From the NCBI RefSeq assembly GCF_031877795.1, contig NC_133948.1, forward strand, positions 8,788,948-8,852,947: a stretch of 64,000 nt of DNA, written 5' to 3'. The DNA comes from Strix aluco. Its lineage: Eukaryota > Chordata > Aves > Strigiformes > Strigidae. Below the pieces are notes generated by a model. It was not told the origin of the DNA and did no database searches. It saw only the letters and a list, made by a program, of their open reading frames with translations. Of the stretch, positions 12,561-25,000 are shown in pieces (the first letter of the stretch is position 1; each line of letters starts with the position of its first letter). A program made the position numbers and the translations under genes.

Positions 12561-15500
12561 GCCCAGTCAGGGATGTGAATTATTAGAGGAATGGGAAATA
12601 GGAAAAGGGCTCAGGTCTTTCCAAGGAGGAAAAACCACCCGGTTTCATCTGAGCACAAAGCAAAGGACAGGGAAGGAATATTCCCGGCCATCCTGGGGAG
12701 CCCAAAGAGAAGGAGCTGCACAAAAACGAGCGGTCAGGGAACAGCAGCCACTCAACCTTTCTGGAGATCGCGGGAGGGCAGGGGACCCTCCCTGTTTCTG
12801 AGGCAGCTTTCTGGTTTTCCAGATGAGACCCTCTCCTGTACCCCAGCCAGTCACACCACATGCTGCAATGAGTGTCAGGCAGCCCCACAGTCCCCAGCAA
12901 CACAAAATTACTATCTCCTTGCAGGTGGCAGCGAACATACACTGTTAGCTGCAGTTAATTCTTCTATTCTGCAGGAAGACTTGCAATAATCTATTTTAAA
13001 AGGAAAAGTATTTGACAAAATACCATCGTTCTATATTTGAATCTGCTTTTTTGTAGCTCAGTTATCCCCTCACAGTAAGCAGCAAAAGGAGCCCTCACAG
13101 ATCCAGCTCTATCTGGCATGGGAGGGGAATCTGCCAAGTGGCAGGTTGTTATGGGGTTTCTTACACCTGTCCCAAAAAATTCTTGTGCTGGCCCCTACTG
13201 GAAAGGGGACAATAGACTAACCAGGCTGTTGGGCTGCACTGGCATCCCAGTTCCTGAATTCCTCTCTTCCAAAGAGCAGAGATTAACCTGATTTTCAGAG
13301 AACAACGTAATCAATGGAAAAAAACCTGGGTAATACCTTCAGTTGGTGTCCAAGTGGGTGCATATAATAAGTGTGAAGTTGGAGGACCAATGTAAAAGAA
13401 AACTTTTTTTTCATAAATGCATGAATGTACTTTGTATTTGACTTTCCATATTGTCGTTTCATTGTGTAAATCAGAGGTAATATCTTGAATTTACATTTTG
13501 TAATGGAAGTGGGAGAGGCTGGACACAAGCACTAAGGCAGCAGTCTCACGTTGAATGCACGCTGACACTGAGCTCGTGTAATCCAGGGCTATTCACCTAC
13601 TCGGTGGGTTTGATGTCCCGTCTATAGAAGATAGTGCTTGACTCCCAAAGAGGTGAAACAGACATCCACGTAATCCTTGCAGTGCTTGTGAGATGAAGCT
13701 GTCTGTAAGTCTCTATTGTACAAACCGGGGACACCTAGGAAAAGTAACAACATGATTAGCCCAAGGCTGAGAGGCAATCGGGGACAGGACTGTCCTCTGG
13801 GACCACGCTGCCTCCCTGGGAAATCCAGACTTGAAAGGGCACGTAAGGAATATCTTGATAGCTTCACTGGGTTGTTTATACTTCTTGCACTGAAAGCAGA
13901 AGATGCAAATAATTCTTTGTGTGACCAATTCTTATTTCACCCTTGTCTTTTCAGGGCAAATTCTGTGTAAATGGTGTCGGTAGGCTATGACCTTGTCACT
14001 TACTCACTGTGATTGCTCATGTTCAGATTTACATTTTGCTCCTCCTGGGTAATATTTCTGAGTTACCTGTCAACTGAGAAAGCATATATAACTACATTAT
14101 ATCTATTCTGAATAAACATATAACCCAGGACACTTGGCATCTCTGGCAGGAGGGGTTTTTGAGAGGGAAGGGATTTTTCCAAGCAGAACACTTCTGCCTG
14201 AAGGACAGTCTGGTCTCTGTAGCATAGCGCTGTGGTGCATTGCTTTTCTTAACATTCACAGTTAAATCTCAGGGCGATGTCACCATAAATGTATGTTAAG
14301 CTTTGAAAAATCCCTGAAACGAGAAATCTACTTTTTTTCCACACAAGGCTCAGTGTGACAGAAGTAAATACAGAGATTCCATCTGCTGTTTCCTTATGTT
14401 AATGCACAGTTGTTGAGGACCTAAGTCAAGGACTAGCTGGCAGAAAAGGGTATTCAAAAAGTGATTTTTTTCTTCATTTGGACAGGGCTGGATTAATAAT
14501 ATAAAAATATCTAAATGAAAGAGAGCATGCCCAAGTCCAGCAATGCAGCTCTCTTTTTAAGGATCTTACATCCCTGTTATTTGGATTCCTTTCCAGGGGT
14601 CATCTGAGTGCAGGCACCCATAATCCTTTTGAGGCAAAGAGGCTGCTGTGCGGGCTATGCTGCTGTTCCACAGCACCTGAGCTGTGTACAGACCCTGAGC
14701 GTGTAGCACAGACACAAATGTATGCAGATTTCTCACGTTTGTGTTTGCTCCGTTCCTGGCCTAGCAAATTCTGTCAATATGTTGTTGTTCCCGTATCTCA
14801 GCATCCCTCTGCTAGCAGGACCTGTCCACACAACACTTCATCACTATGGCTTAGCAATGACTTAGCATCTAGAATTAAGGATCAAACTTATAGTAGTCTG
14901 CTCATAAGTATTTTCAGCTCAGATTGGTGACCCTTTCAAACCGCAGGTTTTATGAAGATTACGTTTTATATTTATGAGCTCCCTCTATGAGTGGGCAGTG
15001 GGACGTTGTACAGGCACAGACAACTTCCCACGCCAGGCAGCATGGAAGATGAGGTCCAAAAGGTGTCTGACTGCCCAGTGAAGGTAACAGCCATGAAGCC
15101 AGGCTTGCAAGTGGTGCACTGAGCCTGCAAGCAGGGCTTCTAATGCCCCTTCCAGGGAACATCTAGCTGGTGAGCTGGCTTCCCACAGTGTCTGGCCCAG
15201 CTGCCCATTAAGACAGTCATGCAAGGCAGCTGGAGGTAGACCAGTGAGAGATTTACTGGAAGGATCAAGAAAGGACAGAAGGGTAAAAGAGACTTTGCTT
15301 CCTGACTACTCTTTATTCCCTATCTGACACCCTCTACAGCTCCACCTCTCACATAGTTGTCCCACAGCCCAGATCAGAGTTGTACCCCATTCCCACTGTG
15401 CATCGGGAAGGGGAGATGCAGGTGCAACTGTGCACATCCCTGAGCAGACAAGGCCAAGCCTCTTCCACAGCCTCTTTCTCTTTAAGAAAGTAAATGTGCT

Positions 15501-18500
15501 GTTCTCTGCACTGGGCTCCCTGTTGAAAAATTCAAGGTTTCCATGTTCTTTTAGCAAGTGCTTCCAAGGACTGGCCCACGTTACCTACTGTACTGTGCCA
15601 TTTTGAGGGCTGTTGAAATGCTGAAGCAAGCACTACATTTCAGTGGAACAGTGACCTTTATGAAGTTAGTGGATAGGACTTGTGTGTGTAATGGCAGCAC
15701 GTTCTTAACCAGTAGCCCCAGGCTGGGAAAGTCATTTCCAGGAAAAAAAAGAAGTAGAAACTTACTGCTTCCAGGCTGGCGGCAAAAATCATTTATTGTG
15801 GGAAAGCTAAGCTTAAACCCACTAAAAACCAGTAATTTCCATCTGCTTTCATACACACACTGATACATGGAAAGAGTACTTTCTGAATTAATTTCCTTAA
15901 ATATGTAAGGCATCTTGATACTAAAACTAACTCCTCGCCCAGGGAGACTATAGTGGAATGTCCCACAGAAATGAATTCAGCTCTCCGCAGTTTCTGTTTT
16001 TCAAAACAGCTGGTGTGACCAAACTGAATCCAGCTTTAAACAGGAGGAGGGCATTGGCAAGATACTTTCAGTAACAAGGCCTTAAATCTTAGTTTATTCT
16101 CTGTACGCAAGAGTTCTCATCTGCAAACCTTCTGGTTACACAACATGGCTTTTTATGCTTTCCCAGACTTTGCTTATGTAGAGTAGAGGTTGATTAAATC
16201 CATTCTGAGCTACGCTGTTATATCAGACACGCCACAGTTACATCTGAGTGTCTCCCCTGTTTATAGAAATAAGTCAGGAAAGTAACCCTTTAAATACTTA
16301 TCTATGTTAAAACTGAAATACTAAAAATTGCTTACATAGAATGCTGTATAAATGTTTCACATATATAAATAAAATTTATAAGTAAATAAAATATATAAAT
16401 AAAATATTAAGGCAATCTTTAATGAACCACATTTCTGAAGACCTGAGTTCTAGTTCCATAGACTGTATTTAATACAGTATTATTTTTTTCCTCAGTGGCT
16501 GTGAGGGAAAAGCTGGATGCCTGAGCCTGATTGCAGTCTACCAGTAATAATAGCTATTTATATGTGGTTAGCACAGGTTTCTTTTTTAACGAAGCTTTTG
16601 CAGACTGAGTGACACCAAATAATAGAAATATGTAAGCAGAAAAACATGCAATAAGCACAGGGAATTGGAACATGGTGTTGTCAGCGGTTAGAGAACAAGA
16701 TCTTTGCTAAGGAAATATTTAGAAAAACATGTTTGTAGCTCTAATAGCTGTAATTGGAAAGCACCACGCATGGGCTTTGTGCTGTGCAGAGAGTGCCACC
16801 CTCTGCTTCTGCAGAGTATGGAGCCTTTCTCTCCCTTGACTCTCCCTCTTCCACTAGTGCAATTCTCACACACACAGGACAGTTACAAAAATCCCCTGAT
16901 GGATAGGTAACTCTGCAAGTGGTCTGTCATTCCCTGCTAATTTTAATTGTTAGCTCAGCTCTTTAAGTTGGCATTATATGCATTTTTATTTAGGTCAGAG
17001 CAAAGATGAATAAATTTGCCTTCCCCTTTTAGGGGCAAGGCCCTGTGGGTTTCCAAAAAAGACAATTCTTATTAAGGCCTGAGAGAGCTAACTTGGAGAG
17101 AAGGCAGCAGGACAACTCCTGCCATGCAGCCTAGTTGCAGTGTGAAAGAATGCTGCGGCTGACTGTGGTTAAGGGACTTGTGGTACCTTCTGACTTTTAT
17201 ATTTGAAGAATAAAAGAGTGCTCTGCAAGAGGAACTTGAATAGACTTTGGGATAAGCCATGGGCTCTTTCTCTGCTGGAGGCAGACTGCAGTTTACACAA
17301 ACAAATCTCCTGCAAATTTACAGGAATCCCTGCACTTAAAGGCCTCATTTGCGTCAGTGCTTAACAATTTTTCTGACTTTTTAAACAAGTACCACCACAT
17401 TCCCCTGTTGTGCTAAAACTTATGCTATTGATGATAGATATCTTTCAGTATGAAGGGATTCTCTTTCTCTTCAGGCAGCCTGTTTAATCCTGCTGCAGCT
17501 TTGTGCCATGCTCGGGCGGTAGTCTCTAAATGAGTGGTTATTCCTGTAGCTAAGGGGCTTGGTGCCATGTGGCAGACTAATAAGTAAAAAAGAGATGCTC
17601 TGGAGCTTTATCCAAGCAATAAATTGTCCTAGAGAGATGGGATCAAAGTCAAGAAGCAAACATAGACAAATAGTCCAACTGAACAGCTACATTAGTGACT
17701 CAACAGTTCCTGAGTTCTCTGCAGGAGGCAAAACTCAAACTTCTCACATTCTTAAAAGAAAATCAAAGCAATAGATTGAACGAATATTAGGCATTCAAGT
17801 CTTCCTCACCATATTGTCTTTGACATCCTCTGTGGAAGAGTATCCAGTGAAGGTCACTACTAAGAATTTGAAACATTCATACACATGAGTTCTGCGGGAT
17901 TCCTCTCCAATCTCAGCGAAGGCTCATTCTGTTAACATCCCTGTCACTCAGCAATCCTTCACCAATACAAACCCCACATACGGTTTACAAGCTCAATGCC
18001 AAACACGTGCATCCAGCCAAGAAGGTCAAACTCCACATTGGTACTGAGCCACAGCCTGGGACTGCCGGCTTGTACAGGCAGCTGGCCCAGGCAGCAGAGC
18101 AGCAGGAGGCTGCTGTTCTCTGCATCAAATATTCTTTCTTCAGATACTTGTGCAAATCCTTTACTGAGACTGTGTTTGTGAATTTGTGAGCAGTAAAAGG
18201 CGTTTCATTCAGTAGAGTCTCTAAGAAGATTGCGCTGAAACACACACTATGCACTCCTTCTTGATCAAGCTCATTTAGTCCCTATCCCTGATCACAGGGT
18301 TTACTTGCCTCTCTCAGATCTGTGCATGCCTGCATTTCCACTTGCAAATAGTCCTCTTCCCGAATCAGTTTGTAAAATAAAGTTCTCTTCCAAATCACGC
18401 CTCGAGGGCTACCTCTTCACACAGGAAAACACCCAGTTACTGTCATTAGCAATCTCTCAGGAGCTTGGTTAACAGGTTTGCAATTTAAACAATTTAGACT

Positions 18501-19194
18501 AGATGATGGTTTGGGTTTAAATATCTTCCCGAGTTGTTGAACAGCCTCGCATCTTCCCAGAGAAACAGCAATAGTGGGTTAATGTTCGTATTAAAGACAA
18601 TTTGGACAGGTTGATCAAAGAAAAGAAGAACACCTGGAAAAGCTGACTAAGTATATTTACCTGGCAATTATATTTAGGGTGACAAGATGATGTTAGAAGG
18701 CGTTTTCATTATGAAAATAAAAATGTTCAGAGTTTTCTGAACTGGTGGGTGGGCAGTGATATGACCTTTCACAGAGATGTCTGATTTCCCATTTCCATTT
18801 ACTAAACAACATTCTGCTCCATATGGAGACTCTAGCAAGGTTAGGAGTAAAATCCACCCAACCAATAAACTATCCAGCAACCCGCAAATAGTCCCAGTGT
18901 AGTGAGGTAAGGTACTGTACTAATGAAAAAAATCTAGAAAAGCAAAACCCACCAATGTAAGTGTAGGAGGAATCAGCTGTGTGAAATACCGCTCTGATGC
19001 ACCGGTTTCCAGTGCCCCGGAGGACTTCTGGGATGCCCAACGCCAGAAATATGCTGAAAACTTTAGGACCGATTGATGAGGAAAGGGCCATCAGGACTGC
19101 TGGGAACACGGCACGAACGGGACAGGTCGTTGAACTCCCCTGACTCTAATCCAGTAAATGGTAACACTAACGCAGGAACGTGAATGATCCAGAT
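12561..19194. other. Intergenic sequence between two CpG islands, no gene seen
   Basis: No frame here matches a known family. A stop-to-stop frame of about 105 codons on the + strand, ending at 18189, has fair codon composition but no in-frame ATG. A minus-strand frame starting at 19091 has a hydrophobic N-terminus but only a weak possible donor. No CHFR exons are recognised. Confidence 0.5.
16361..16410. repeat. AT-rich low-complexity tract
   Basis: atataaataaaat occurs twice with related spacers; simple AT-rich repeat in intergenic DNA. Confidence 0.8.
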
Positions 19195-20090
19195 AAGGAA
19201 GGCTGCGAGGGGCGCGTCGCTTTTATACACAGATTTAATTTTAATTTATGCAAGTCGGCTGCCGGCCTCGGGGCCCTGCACGGAGGCCGGGGGGAGCCGG
19301 TAAGTGCCCCTCGGCCGGTCTGGCCCCGCTCTCGCCGCGGGGTCCCCTCAGAGCAGACAAGGCCTCGCCGCTCCTGCCGGCCTCCGCGGCGGGGTCTCGG
19401 GCCGGCGCTGAGGGAAGACCGGGCCGGGCAGCGGCGGCCCCGGCGAGCAAAGCCGCTCCCCCTTCCTCCGCTCCCGGAAGGGTCCGTCTGGAAAAGCCGC
19501 CGCCTCTCCAGCGGGCCTGGCGGCATCGGCCGCCTCCTCGGCTGCGCCAGGCTGCCGCGGCGGCCCGCCAAGGGGCGTGGGGCCCGGCTGCGCCGGGGGG
19601 GCGGTGCGGCCGCGGGGCGGAGGGGGCCGCGCCGGGCCCGGCCCTCAGCGGCGGCGGCGCCCGGCTGGCGGGGGAGGGCGAACGGCGTTGCACCGCCGCG
19701 CCCGCCCCTTCCCGGCGGAGGCAGCGCCACGTCTCGGGCGGGAGTCGGGCGCCAGGCGGGCGGCCCCAGGTCTGTGGGGGTCTCGGCGGGGAGGGGGGCG
19801 GCGGGGCGCGGGGGCGACTGAGGCGCGGCTCCCGCCGCGGGGGGAGCGGCTGGGGGCGGCCGGGCGCTGCTTCAGGCCGGGGGGGCGCGCCGGGGGCTGC
19901 CTTCCCTCCCGCGGCCTGCCGGGGTGCGGGGAGCCGCCCGGCCCGGCTCCGTGGGCTGAGGGCCCCGGGCCTCCGGGTGCCTCTGGTGGCGGCCCAGAGC
20001 GGTGCCCCCGCCCCTGCCCAGGGACCCCTCGGCCGTGTCTCGCAGGGCGGTGCCCCCAGCCTGGGACCGGGCTCCGTTGCCTTCCTGGTT
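19195..20090 (+). promoter_or_regulatory. GOLGA3: CpG-island promoter and probable noncoding first exon of GOLGA3
   Basis: A sharp change from AT-rich DNA to dense CpG occurs at about 19250 and ends near 20090. This is the only island upstream of the GOLGA3 start codon in the same direction. A strong donor (agccg|gtaagt, cut after 19299) could end a short untranslated exon 1, and a weaker one follows near 19771 (cccag|gtctgt). A TATA-like ttttatacaca stands at 19220-19230. Start site and exon edges cannot be fixed from sequence alone. The long frames on both strands here are GC-composition artefacts. Confidence 0.65.
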
Positions 20091-20462
20091 ATTGATGTTT
20101 TAAGCCAAACCGGTTGTTTTGGTACAGCTCCTTTCCCTGTGAGGTTACTGCTGGGTTCCCGTGGCGTGCGTACATCTGCGGGTCTGTGTTCGCCTGTGCT
20201 CAACGCAGAGATACAAAAGGACTTTGAAGCCAAAATACTCTAATGTTTGGGAATGGGTAGTACAGGAGAAAGCCGTTCTTCGTGACCTTGATTATTAAAA
20301 GCTGTTTTATGATCAGGATAACAAGCCGTCTAGTGTTGGCTGGATTTTGCCAAGGTGTAAGCAGTCTAAATTGTGCTTGCCTTTTGTCTGCAATTCCTCT
20401 TTGTGACTTGTTAGGTAGTGTCTATTTGCCATACGATGGCTGTTCTTCCAGAATTTTTATTG

Positions 20463-20498
20463 TTTTAAAAGCTTTATTATATAGAAAAGCTTTTAAAA
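20463..20498. repeat. 13-bp inverted repeat (hairpin)
   Basis: Arms ttttaaaagcttt (20463-20475) and aaagcttttaaaa (20486-20498) are perfect complements around a 10-base loop. It is in the first GOLGA3 intron; function unknown. Confidence 0.85.
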
Positions 20499-21685
20499 TC
20501 AATGACAAATCACAGTGAAGGTACTAATCTTTCTGTTTGGTGGAGGTTTCTCTTTTAGAAATGTGCTCCAGGTTTCTGGCTCCTTCACAGCTCACCTACA
20601 TAAGGGTCACCTACATAACTGCCTAGTGCCGCGTACCCTGAGCTGTTAGCAGCTTCAGTAACCTTCTGGAGATGACTGGTGGTGTTGCTGGGTGACCAGG
20701 GCAGTTTGGTACAGTAGCAGTTACACAAGTACTCTGGAGATACGGAAGGAATGTTGCTCAAAATGCTTGTGTTCATGTAAAAATGCAATTAAAATATTCC
20801 CTACTTGACATTCTCCCCACAACCTCCCCTTTTTTGTAACTAGGAGTTTCTTATGTTTCTTTAGTAAATAGGAACCATAACATTTTGTAATCTGAATTCA
20901 TCTGTCAGTAACTATTTCAACAGAATTTAAATACTTGAAGTGACATTGTACAACAGCTTCTGTCAGATTGTAATAGTTGGCTGGGTCTTACCCAAAGGTA
21001 AGATCCGAATGCCTGGAGAATCATTTGCAAATTCTTAAACTGTGTTTGGAAATCCTCCTCTTGACTCTCCACAGGAGAAGGCAGCATTGAACTGCAGTCC
21101 AGGCCACGTTCTGACTGCCAGCGCATGCTGTAATTAGTAGTTCAGGCTCTGTACGGTGATACATACTTGTTACTCTGCAGACAAGGAAACAGTAATGATG
21201 TAATTTAATTTAAAAAAAATCTGAATTCCATACTGCTTTCTAACTAAAGTTGTTGAAACTTAAATGGGAGTAGGTCCTTGAAATGGAACGTATGGTATGA
21301 AAGTTCAGACTATAACTTACAGAGCAAAATGCTCCTCTGAATACTGGCTTCCTTATTACAGCAGAGGCCAAAGAGGCATTTCCATTAAAAGGGACAGTGA
21401 TCTTAAGTCAGTTGTCTTGCTGAATATTATCATGTTGCATCATTATGCTTGTGTATCCATGCTACTAAAAAAAAAAGTGATTATAAAGAAGCTGTTAAAC
21501 AGATCACTTCTTATTCACGAAAGCTGGATAGTTGGCTGTATTTCATTGTCTCTGTTATTACCCCACGTCCTGGTTCTGTGTGTTGAAGTTGGGCTGGTGG
21601 GTAATCTGTGAGAACTACTTTGGTTTTAACTCATATTTTCAAAGCACTAAGAAATGTTTGTAAATTTACCACATTTTGTTTCTAG

Positions 21686-21911
21686 AGGATGCAGCTCCTT
21701 GGTGATTACAACTTCGGCTGTGAGCTGTTTTCATGATCTCCTAGAATTATCAGCTGCCCGCTGCACACCAGCAGCTGTAAAGCTGAGAACTGTGCTTCTG
21801 TGTAACATCTTGATGCTGTTGTTGCTGATGGAGAGAAACAGGACTTGGTAGTTCACTTGGCGGCAGATTATTCAGAAGAAAAACTTTCCAGAGATCTGGG
21901 TCGTTTTTACC
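21686..21911 (+). other. GOLGA3: Probable 5' UTR part of GOLGA3 exon 2
   Basis: A good acceptor (attttgtttctag, ending at 21685) starts a segment that runs without an obvious donor into the start codon at 21912. It contains two short upstream reading frames, at 21689-21736 and 21813-21851. The left boundary is inferred. Confidence 0.5.
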
Positions 21912-22044
21912 ATGGACTCCTCATCAGTCCAGCAGGATGTTCACTTGGAGGACAGAAGCAGTAATGGGGCCCCTAGCAGCTCTGAAGAACTTTTGGATTG
22001 TCAAGCCAAGTCAGATTTGCCAGTTACAACAGATGAAATTAACA
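21912..22044 (+). CDS. GOLGA3: GOLGA3 coding exon 1 (residues 1-44)
   Basis: Start codon and acidic/Ser-rich N-terminus (MDSSSVQQDVHLEDRSS), matching the human MDG...EDRS start. The exon ends aaca|gtaagt in phase 1. The upstream part of the same exon is probably 5' UTR. Confidence 0.93.
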
Positions 22045-25000
22045 GTAAGTTACTTCATATGCAGCAAAGTATTTCCTAGTCTTACCCAGGCTTCTCTACT
22101 ACTATCTATTTTGTTGTTCAGGTGATGATGAAGAACTTTTTTCCTTGAGGTCAGGAATTTCTTGTACAGCAGTTTTAAACGAGTTTGGTGAAGGCTATGG
22201 CTCTGTGTACGGGAAAACTGTCTTTTGTTTTAAAACTTATTCTTTCAGAACAAAACCAAACTATTAACTATTTGCTGTCAGTTGAATATGTGTTGTTCAG
22301 GGTGTTACTCTGTCTTCTGATAGTGTTTCCAACAGTGTATATCAGAAATTCTCTAGAACTAACAGTTCTGAAATAATTATTATGAAGTAAGTTTGTGACT
22401 GGAGTACTTTATTCTGGCAAAAGAAATTTTCCTAATAAATTAAATTGATCAGCCAAATACCAAAATGTACTTAAAACGTCTCTCTAAACTTCTGTTTATG
22501 GAAGAGAGATGCTGGCATGTACTCTTCAAATTATCTCAAAAAATTTTTATATGTAGACAAGCTCTAGAATAAAATAGTCATGCAGCTGTTTACAAGAAAC
22601 TTAAGAGAGTGCTGACCCAAGTACATTATAGAATCAAACTTAGGTTGGAAAGGACCTCTGTGGGTCATCTAGTCCAACCTCATGCACTGAGCAGACCTAG
22701 TTTTGAGGCCAGATCAGGTTTCTCAGGGCCTTGTCTTGTTGAATTCTGAAAATCTCCAGAGGGAGGTTCAACAGCCTCTCTACCTGTTCCAGTATTTAAC
22801 TGCTTTCATTGTGAAAACCTTTTCCTCGTATTGAATTGGAATCTCCATGTTTCCACTACAGGTATCTGAGGATATGTTGGTAGATGGGTATATACCTGGT
22901 AGACGGGTATATAAGGATACAGCGGTAGATGGGTGGAGGGTGTGTATATATTGCGACTGCGTAGATACACAAAAGCACAGAGGTTCCTTATGTAAAAGGA
23001 GGTGATTGTGTGATGAAGTTGTTAGCCTTCCACCCTGCTCTTATACCACAGATTTGTCATCTTGTCATGGGCAGGAAGATGAAGGCCCGAGACTTTATTT
23101 GCATTTCTTATACTGCCCGTTAGCAGAGTGGCAGAGTGTAGTTATATGATGATTCATTCATCTTTTATGAAGTTGGAGATCACATGTTCCTGTCTTCTGT
23201 GTTGGACGTTGTCCAAACTATCAAATTGTGGCTTACAAATAGGTAGTGTGTCTTTCTACTGTTTGCAATCTAATTGCATCTCCTCCTCTACTGTTCTAAA
23301 AAGACCGCAGTCGTATTGACACTATTGCAATTAAATTACTTTAGTTCCAGGCAGTGTTTAGATTCTGAGTGTCTCATGACCTCAGGAAGTTGCCAGGAAA
23401 CCATTCCTTCAGAATTTGCTCCAGCATCTCTTTTGTATATATATACTACTCATTGTTGTGAAGATAAAAATGTAAATAAAGTATAAACCTGATGCAGTGT
23501 TAGCTGCAGTTTCTGAAAGATGGGCAGAAACAATATTTCTGAATGTGCAAAGTATCTTCTTATGACTTCTTGTGGCTATTCTTAGCACTGACATCTATTT
23601 TAAATTTGGTTTTGACAATCTTTTAGTTTTAAAATGCCTTAAACTCTGACTTTGGTTAGTCATTAAAAAGGCTGTCCTGTTTGTCCTCCTTTGCATCCTT
23701 GTTAACACCCGTCCCTTCCATTGTGCCTGCAAGTGTTTTTGTGATCGCATGGTGAACTAAATCAGAAGAACTGGTTCAGACTAAAATGGCCTGAAAATGG
23801 CCTCTGTGTGACATATAAGATACTCAAAAGTGTTTTAGTTCAAATCGTAGAGAGCCGATGCATTTTGACAACCTAAGGCTGAAAGCTTTATTTTTCCTCA
23901 CATTCATTTTCGTCTGAGCTGGTTCACTGTACAAACATCTGTGCTGGCTTAAGGGGGAGTGCACTGCAGAGGTGGGAACAAATGGTTAGGGGTGGAAATT
24001 TACATTTTCCTCTTTAAATTACTCTTAAGTGAAATTTGACTGCACTTAAAAGGAAACCTTTTTCTTTCTTCAGTAACAGAAAGGAAAACAATTTAAAAGC
24101 CCTACCTTCCTACCTGTAACGTTTTTCCTTATGGTTTATTTAATTTCAGAGTGCACTTTAATGTTCTCCATGTACATGAATGATAATAGCTTTATTTTTT
24201 AATTATTTTGCTTTCAGAAGTTTGTAGTGATTCATTATATGGGGGGAAGGGTTTAATGCAGTATGTTAATGGGCTGATCTAAACCAATAATTGAAGTTTT
24301 ATTGAATCATTGTAATCTACTTCCTGGCTACAGAATATTTCTGCATATGAATCTTAGGAACACTTAGTTTTCGGAGGATCTGTTTCTCAGTTCTGATTTG
24401 TTTGGTTTTTTCTCCCCCCCCCCCCCCCCATCTTTGAGCAGACTTTAAAAAAAAACAACTGCTTATTCAAGTCTGTAACTCTGAGAAGAGGCAAAAATAG
24501 AAAGAGGAAACCTGATTTTTCTACTTGCAAATACTCTATGATCATAAATGTTAAATATTTTCAAACATCTTTATGAAAAAATAATTAAATCTTCCATATT
24601 ATTCCAATGAGTTCCATTTACTCCATGATACATGGTGTGGGAATGAACAGAAAGACAGTGGCTATTTCAGTACCCTGTTCATTTGAGATCTATAATAATG
24701 CATTTAAAGTTAGATACACAGTTTTATTGCAACAGCAGTTTCATAAATGTAAGTAGTCTCCAGCTGAGTGAAGTAGAAATATGTGAGAAATCCTGTGAAG
24801 TGTTGAACTACTTTTGAAGATGCATTTTTCCTGATGGAGGATAAAATCCAATAATAGTAAGTGGGAATAAAATTGGTATTAAAGAGATTCTTGAATTGCC
24901 TTTTAATTGATATATTTATTATTTTTATATATGTGAGCTTTGCTTCTGTATTTTTGATGAAGACGTCCCATTTGAAAAAATTCAAACTCAATTTAAAATT

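Noticed and set aside
18870-19091. Minus-strand frame with a hydrophobic start next to the GOLGA3 island, considered as a divergent gene
   Set aside because: It lies outside the CpG island, its ATG context is weak and the only possible donor (ttg|gtgggt) is poor.
19167-20243. Frames of 330 codons on both strands in the GOLGA3 promoter island
   Set aside because: Composition artefact of the CpG island; both strands and several frames are open at once.
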